Assembly: GCF_041295575.1 (NCBI RefSeq)
Contig: NZ_CP160452.1
Span: 1,922,001 to 1,986,000, forward strand
Length of the DNA stretch: 64,000 nucleotides
Direction of reading: 5' to 3'
From: Sporosarcina pasteurii
Lineage (GTDB): Bacteria > Bacillota > Bacilli > Bacillales_A > Planococcaceae
The notes under the pieces are model-generated. The model made no database searches, had not been told where the DNA came from, and saw only the letters and a list, made by a program, of their open reading frames with translations. How positions within the stretch are numbered: the stretch's first letter is position 1; the number at the start of each line of letters is the position of its first letter. Shown one piece after another: positions 59,817 to 64,000 of this stretch. The position numbers and the translations under genes were made by a program.

Positions 59817-59839
59817 GTAAATCCCTCCAAAAAATAATT

Positions 59840-59888
59840 GGTGCCAGTCACTAACATGAAATCCATGAATGTTTCGGTGACTGTCACC
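59840..59888 (-). terminator. Strong hairpin between BCCT and CocE genes
   Basis: GGTGCCAGTCAC and GTGACTGTCACC pair over 12 bp with one mismatch, then AATTATTTTTTG on the minus strand. It overlaps the BCCT stop codon. It may be a partial terminator that lowers CocE expression, or an RNA-stability element. Confidence 0.55.
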
Positions 59889-61389
59889 TTCCAGATGGAA
59901 AGTCTTGCTTCAACCATCTAAATAAAGAAACGATGAGCAACAAGTAAATAATAAAAATCGGTACAGACACAATCACAGCTGATGTTTGAATCACACGAAG
60001 CCCGCCAATTAACAACAATGAAATGGAAATAACCGCTAACATTGCTCCCCATATCATTCGATGCCATCTAGCTGGATCTTCCCCTTCTCTTAATTCTTTC
60101 GTCGCAATCGCGGCCAATATATATGTAGCAGAGTCCATTGACGTTGACAAGAAGATGATGCCAAGAACTACAAAGAAAGGTAACACAATAAAGCTAATCG
60201 GTAGTGATTTTAAAATTGCTACAACTGCAGCCGGTCCACCATGTTCATTCAAAATATCTGCAACAGGGACAATATTATTCAACTCTAAGTTCATAGAATA
60301 CCCACCGAACACCGCAAAGTACAGCCAACCGCCAACAGAACCCCATAATAAAATATGCGTAATTAGCTCACGAATGGTTCTCCCTTTAGAAATTCGTGCA
60401 ACGAACAGTCCCATAAACGGAGCAGTTGCAGCAAACCAAGCCCAGTAAAACACTGTCCAACCTTGCGGAAAGCCGCCACCTTGAATTGGGTCTGTATAAA
60501 AACTCATAAACAAAAAGTTTTGCAGCATTAAACCGAAGCTGTTTGAAAAATAAGAAAGTAAGAAGAGTGTTGGTCCTACTAAGAAAACAAATGCGGCAAG
60601 CGCCAATGCAAGATAAATGTTAAGATCTGCGAGTTTTGCAATTCCTTTTTGTAAACCTAAAAATGCACTCGCTGAGTAAATAATTGTAATCATAATGATA
60701 ATGACAACATTTAAGCCAAGCGATTCAGGGATATTTAAAATATCACCAATAACAGCGGACATCATTGGAACGCCTAATCCTAAAGAAGTCCCAAGGCCCC
60801 CTACTAAACTCCAAATGACTAAAACATCAATCACTTTTGCAAGCCATCCATCTGCATATTTACCGAGTGCCCCACTCAGCGCAACACTCATTTTTAATGA
60901 TGGCCTTTTTCGTACATAATACGAGTAAGCAATGACAACGGTCGGAAATGCATACAATGCCCACGCTGATAGTCCCCAGTGGAATAATCCGTATGTTACC
61001 GCCCATTCAGCTGCTTCTACTGATTTCTCTTTTATGCCAAATGGTGGACCCATATAGTAGTAGATTGGTTCCATCATCGACCAAAACATAATACTCGTAC
61101 CCATACCCGCTGTGAAAAGCATCGCTCCCCAGCTAAATGAAGAGAATTCTGGTGTACCTTCTCCAAGTTTTATTTTTCCATATCGGCTAAAAGCTAGCCA
61201 CAATAGGATAATAAACAAACCGACTGTTAAAAACTGGAATGCCCAATCCATTTGATAAGTAATTGAGCTCATCAAATCATCCAAAAAAGGTTCAGCCACT
61301 TTACGGTTCATAACGAGTAGGACCGTTGCGACCAAAATCACGACTAGTGATGCCCAAAACACAAACGGATCAATTCGTCCATTTCTCAT
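59884..61389 (-). CDS. BCCT-family betaine/carnitine/choline transporter
   Basis: 501 residues with 12 membrane segments. The substrate-site region reads AGMGTSIMFWSMMEPIYYY; BetP-type Na+-coupled members usually have GMGIGLMFW here, and GTS is seen in CaiT-like members. WTVFYWAWFAATAPFMGLFV is the signature tryptophan box. It imports a trimethylammonium compound. The gene is preceded by GGGGGG, faces a TetR gene across an 18-bp palindrome, and a carnitine-acyltransferase-like gene is nearby, so carnitine or an acyl-carnitine is a reasonable guess. Confidence 0.92.
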   Translation of the reverse strand: MRNGRIDPFVFWASLVVILVATVLLVMNRKVAEPFLDDLMSSITYQMDWAFQFLTVGLFIILLWLAFSRYGKIKLGEGTPEFSSFSWGAMLFTAGMGTSIMFWSMMEPIYYYMGPPFGIKEKSVEAAEWAVTYGLFHWGLSAWALYAFPTVVIAYSYYVRKRPSLKMSVALSGALGKYADGWLAKVIDVLVIWSLVGGLGTSLGLGVPMMSAVIGDILNIPESLGLNVVIIIMITIIYSASAFLGLQKGIAKLADLNIYLALALAAFVFLVGPTLFLLSYFSNSFGLMLQNFLFMSFYTDPIQGGGFPQGWTVFYWAWFAATAPFMGLFVARISKGRTIRELITHILLWGSVGGWLYFAVFGGYSMNLELNNIVPVADILNEHGGPAAVVAILKSLPISFIVLPFFVVLGIIFLSTSMDSATYILAAIATKELREGEDPARWHRMIWGAMLAVISISLLLIGGLRVIQTSAVIVSVPIFIIYLLLIVSLFRWLKQDFPSGR

Positions 61390-61464
61390 TGTATCCCCCC
61401 TAGTTCCACAAAAACGCCATAATTCCAGACTTTACCAATCTAGTTGTATGTGATAGAGTCAAGC

Positions 61465-61482
61465 ATGTAATCATGATTACAT
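61465..61482. promoter_or_regulatory. 18-bp palindromic operator between BCCT and TetR genes
   Basis: ATGTAATCATGATTACAT is a perfect inverted repeat in the divergent gap, the usual place and size of a TetR-family site. A TetR-side -10 (TATAAT) lies near 61506. Confidence 0.7.
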
Positions 61483-61668
61483 TTTTGTATACGGTTACTT
61501 TACCATATAATAAATATAGGAACAACCTTCAATTTTCTAAATTAATTATAAGAATGAGAGATTATTGAATTTAAAAAACCAAACATACTATGGCCATTTG
61601 GATTTGTTAAACTGATACAGAGGACATTTTCCATTCAAATCAAGGCAAATGATGCTAGGAGGAATAAA

Positions 61669-62337
61669 ATGACAAATAGAGCTATCCAGAAAAGTCGTAT
61701 GTGGAAGTATTTTATCGAAGCGACTAAGGAAATCATTGAACAAGAAGGCATTCATCATGTCACAATCCGTAAAGTTGCAGACCGCGCAGGATACAATAGT
61801 GCCACCATCTACAATTACTTTAAAGAACTTTCTCATTTAGTTTTTTTCGCGTCACTGAAAATGTTAAAATCCTACGTGGACGATGTGACTACATATATGG
61901 CTCGTGGCCAAAACTCCTATGAAAAATACATGCTTGCTTGGGAATGCATGTGCAAACATTCATTCGAAAAACCAGAATTGTTTCACGCGGTCTTTATTCA
62001 AGACTTGGGCAATCAACCACATAAACTGATTGAAGAATATTATTCTATCTATCCTGCTGAATTAATTAATGTTCCGACAGAATTAAAATCTATTTTATTT
62101 GAACGCAATATAACAAAGCGAGGCTTATCCTTGCTGGACAACGCCGCAGAAGAAGGTCACATCAAACGAGAAGATGTAGAAGAAATTAATGAAATGACAA
62201 TTCTGATTTGGCAAGGGATGTTATCAAATATGTTAAACAACCGAACAGAATACGACAGTCAAGTTGCCGCAAGTAGGACAATGCATTATATTGAAAAAAC
62301 CGTTCACAGTGCACTTAAAAATAAGCTCCCCAGCTAA
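61669..62337 (+). CDS. TetR/AcrR-family regulator
   Basis: 222 residues. The N-terminal TetR helix-turn-helix is seen in IIEQEGIHHVTIRKVADRAG followed by YNSATIYNYFKELSHL. The C-terminal ligand domain is unlike others I know (FHAVFIQDLGNQPHKLIEEY). GGAGGA lies 6 bases before the ATG. It is divergent from the BCCT transporter and should repress it and the CocE hydrolase through the 18-bp palindrome; the inducer is probably a transported compound or its acyl-CoA. Confidence 0.9.
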   Translation: MTNRAIQKSRMWKYFIEATKEIIEQEGIHHVTIRKVADRAGYNSATIYNYFKELSHLVFFASLKMLKSYVDDVTTYMARGQNSYEKYMLAWECMCKHSFEKPELFHAVFIQDLGNQPHKLIEEYYSIYPAELINVPTELKSILFERNITKRGLSLLDNAAEEGHIKREDVEEINEMTILIWQGMLSNMLNNRTEYDSQVAASRTMHYIEKTVHSALKNKLPS

Positions 62338-62349
62338 AAATTTCCAATA

Positions 62350-62392
62350 AAAAAAGTAGAGATAGAATCTTCACATTCTCCCTCTACTTTTC
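62350..62392 (+). terminator. Terminator of the TetR gene
   Basis: AAAAGTAGAG and CTCTACTTTT, a 10-bp stem with an inner GAAT/ATTC pairing. Confidence 0.75.
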
Positions 62393-62562
62393 CATTCTTT
62401 ATGCTATCGGATTTACCTCATTTTTCTAAAGAAGCCCCCACATAAACTGCTTTCCCTTTAATCTTGGCTTCCTCTTTGCGATACACTGGGGGAATCGTCC
62501 CCCATATGAACACTGTCACCTCTATATTCCTCAAGTAGTAATCTATTTTGTTCAATGAATAA

Positions 62563-62628
62563 AAAACACCTCTTGAATGTAAAACGAGGTCAAATCGTTC
62601 TCCCCCATTTCCCATCAAAAGGTGTTTT
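62563..62628 (-). terminator. Terminator of the carnitine-acyltransferase-like gene
   Basis: AAAACACCTCTTGA and TCAAAAGGTGTTTT pair over 14 bp with one wobble and a ~38-base loop, then T residues on the minus strand. Confidence 0.7.
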
Positions 62629-62645
62629 ACTTTGTTATTTAACGC

Positions 62646-64000
62646 TTACTTCCCTGCAATTTGTTTTAATTCCTTTAATGCATCTATGATATGTTGTTTT
62701 AACTTTGCGGCTTGTTCTTTCTCAGCGGTACGACAAGAAATATTAATCGAGATAGAATGATCCAGTAAAATATAAGCAATTCCAAATCCGCCTTGCACGA
62801 CAGGTCCAAAAATTCGAGATTTTACATTGTCGTAAGCCATCCCACTTGTAGAAAGGAAATCTTCACGTAAAGTTTTATATCCTTCATCTTTAAAAATTGC
62901 AGGCAGTTCTTTCACTCCGAGGTTTTCCCCGTATTGTAAATAAACTTGTTCCAAACCAAACATATGCCTTTCAACACCAAAACCCGTTCGACAATCATGA
63001 ATTCTATTTGAATGGGCATCACTTGCAGTCCTCATTAACGCATACAATTCGTTATCATGATGATCCTTGTTTTCTAATGCTTGTACTAACGCCCACTTCT
63101 CCATGCTAGTCGCCCTCGCACATTCCGTCCTGCCTTCTTTAAAATGGCGAATAGATACGGGTTCGTAAACACTCTTTAACGTACCGAATGTACGGTACTG
63201 GGCAATTTGCAATGCCATATGGAAGAAAGCATCCGGACTTAGACGCATTCTCTTTATCTTATCTGCGCCAAATTCTTCAAATGTCGCAGTTTTTACATGA
63301 TACTCATTTTTCCGTTGCTTACTTTTCTCTGCTAGTTTTCGTAACGATTGCTCGATTTCTTCGGATACTTCCCAATCCAACTTTGTACTTGTTGGTTTTT
63401 CATCCGTATAAATGATTTCCTCTGTTTCCTCAGCAAACCCTTCATTTACATAACTAATCACGGCAAATATTGTTGTGCCATCAACTGCGGTATGTTCGAT
63501 GCTATAACCAATTCGCCCTTTTTTCGTTATGACGAGTTGAATAGTTTTATCGTAATATTTACTTTGACTATTTAACATTAAATTTTCAATTGCTTCTTGA
63601 GAATTATCGCTATCTTCATCTATCGAAATTACGATAAGGGAATCCGCAATCGCTTGAAGATTATCGGCATTTACTTTAGATATCTTCAAATCATTATAGA
63701 TTTGTGCAGCTTCATCTCTTTCAGCTGTTGTAAAAAGACCGACATTCATTCCTTCTTGCTGTTCTGTTTGAAAGATGTTTTCAATCGCTTCAGTTATCAT
63801 TTTACTTTGGTAAATTTCGCCATTTTCATTCGTCACGTTAACTTGGTACATATGATTTTTGTAGATAATGATGACGAAATTATTTCTTTTATCAAAACTA
63901 GCAACCCTGAACTGGTCTCGGTTTACTTTTGGAATTCGAACAGAGCGAAAGAATTTTTTATATTGCCCCATATCTAATGGAACACCTTTGATCGTAACTG
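62646..64000 (-). CDS. Choline/carnitine O-acyltransferase family protein (N-terminus beyond window)
   Basis: 451 codons are visible and the frame is open to base 64000 (VTIKGVPLDMGQYKKFF), so the start lies outside. The family's catalytic His is in YSIEHTAVDGTT, the carnitine/CoA-site motifs are VYEPVSIRHFKEGRTECARA and LSTSGMAYDN, and GPVVQGGFGIAYIL matches the late GxxxDGYG-type motif. Such enzymes move acyl groups between CoA and carnitine or choline. They are rare in bacteria. The family's usual length of about 600 residues implies ~150 more residues to the right. Confidence 0.85.
   Translation of the reverse strand, partial: VTIKGVPLDMGQYKKFFRSVRIPKVNRDQFRVASFDKRNNFVIIIYKNHMYQVNVTNENGEIYQSKMITEAIENIFQTEQQEGMNVGLFTTAERDEAAQIYNDLKISKVNADNLQAIADSLIVISIDEDSDNSQEAIENLMLNSQSKYYDKTIQLVITKKGRIGYSIEHTAVDGTTIFAVISYVNEGFAEETEEIIYTDEKPTSTKLDWEVSEEIEQSLRKLAEKSKQRKNEYHVKTATFEEFGADKIKRMRLSPDAFFHMALQIAQYRTFGTLKSVYEPVSIRHFKEGRTECARATSMEKWALVQALENKDHHDNELYALMRTASDAHSNRIHDCRTGFGVERHMFGLEQVYLQYGENLGVKELPAIFKDEGYKTLREDFLSTSGMAYDNVKSRIFGPVVQGGFGIAYILLDHSISINISCRTAEKEQAAKLKQHIIDALKELKQIAGK

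Larger units (their letters stand above)
62338..62645. other. Gap between convergent genes with two terminators
   Basis: 308 bases holding the TetR terminator (62350-62392) and the acyltransferase terminator (62563-62628). A 66-codon minus frame at 62418-62618 overlaps the second terminator and has no family; not called. Confidence 0.55.

Noticed and set aside
62418..62618. 66-codon minus-strand ORF
   Set aside because: It overlaps the acyltransferase terminator, has no ribosome site and no recognisable similarity.

Overview
The window comes from a low-GC, Gram-positive, spore-forming bacterium of the order Bacillales. Several features suggest a Planococcaceae (Sporosarcina-like) background: purine-rich Shine-Dalgarno sites, frequent TTG and GTG starts, sporulation-type genes (YlxY-like deacetylase, YtpB-like terpene synthase, a small YfhD-like protein) and a DUF420 membrane protein. 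The genus is an inference from style and gene families, not a measured result. No rRNA, tRNA or CRISPR array was seen.

Layout. 0-10 kb: a cupin-type XRE regulator (cut by the left edge) beside an MHS transporter and an ornithine-cyclodeaminase-like gene; a CynX/NimT-like exporter; a PaiB-like protein divergent from a MocR regulator; GNAT, HTH and DUF2975 genes; an SDR reductase. 10-18 kb: housekeeping singletons (SIMPL, GNAT, DUF457, DUF420, YfhD-like, YlxY, YusW-like lipoprotein, YtpB, ExoA, cold-shock protein). 18.5-22.5 kb: a run of small, mostly membrane-anchored orphan proteins on the minus strand, several too short to be found by a long-ORF scan. Their 3' ends often carry a short hairpin with a near-constant GCGCCC loop and a stem that changes sequence but stays complementary.

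22.6-31.5 kb: an HD phosphohydrolase, a LysM/TolB protein, and a putative acyl-CoA operon (ligase, enoyl-CoA hydratase, biotin carrier, GntP permease). A near-perfect sigma-54 promoter precedes it and a sigma-54 activator gene lies directly upstream. 31.7-37.7 kb: a VLRF1-type release factor, a holin-like type I toxin with its antitoxin RNA, NagA, and a nucleoside hydrolase/NupC pair with palindromic LacI-type operators. 38-40 kb: an IS200/IS605-type element carrying only TnpB, inserted in an already frameshifted EamA gene. 41-47 kb: a second nucleoside operon (LacI, ribokinase, NupC, nucleoside hydrolase), probably under the same LacI protein, and a GlcNAc-type PTS permease. 47.8-51.7 kb: two tandem secreted M14 peptidases, a decayed copy of the toxin/antitoxin RNA locus, and an HSL esterase.

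51.8-54.8 kb is the most distinctive accessory segment. It holds a retron: a reverse transcriptase with NAxxH, YYDD and ITG motifs, an upstream non-coding RNA candidate with a TTAGC branch site and 9-bp a1/a2 complementarity, and a small membrane-protein ORF between the RNA and the RT gene. A HEPN-like gene lies immediately upstream on the same strand. The island looks like phage defence.

55.3-64 kb: NhaC antiporter with a PqqB-like metallohydrolase, then a BCCT transporter and CocE/NonD hydrolase facing a TetR regulator across an 18-bp palindrome, and finally a carnitine-acyltransferase-family gene cut by the right edge. Two copies of a 121-129 bp intergenic repeat (16.5 and 55.1 kb) bracket much of the window.
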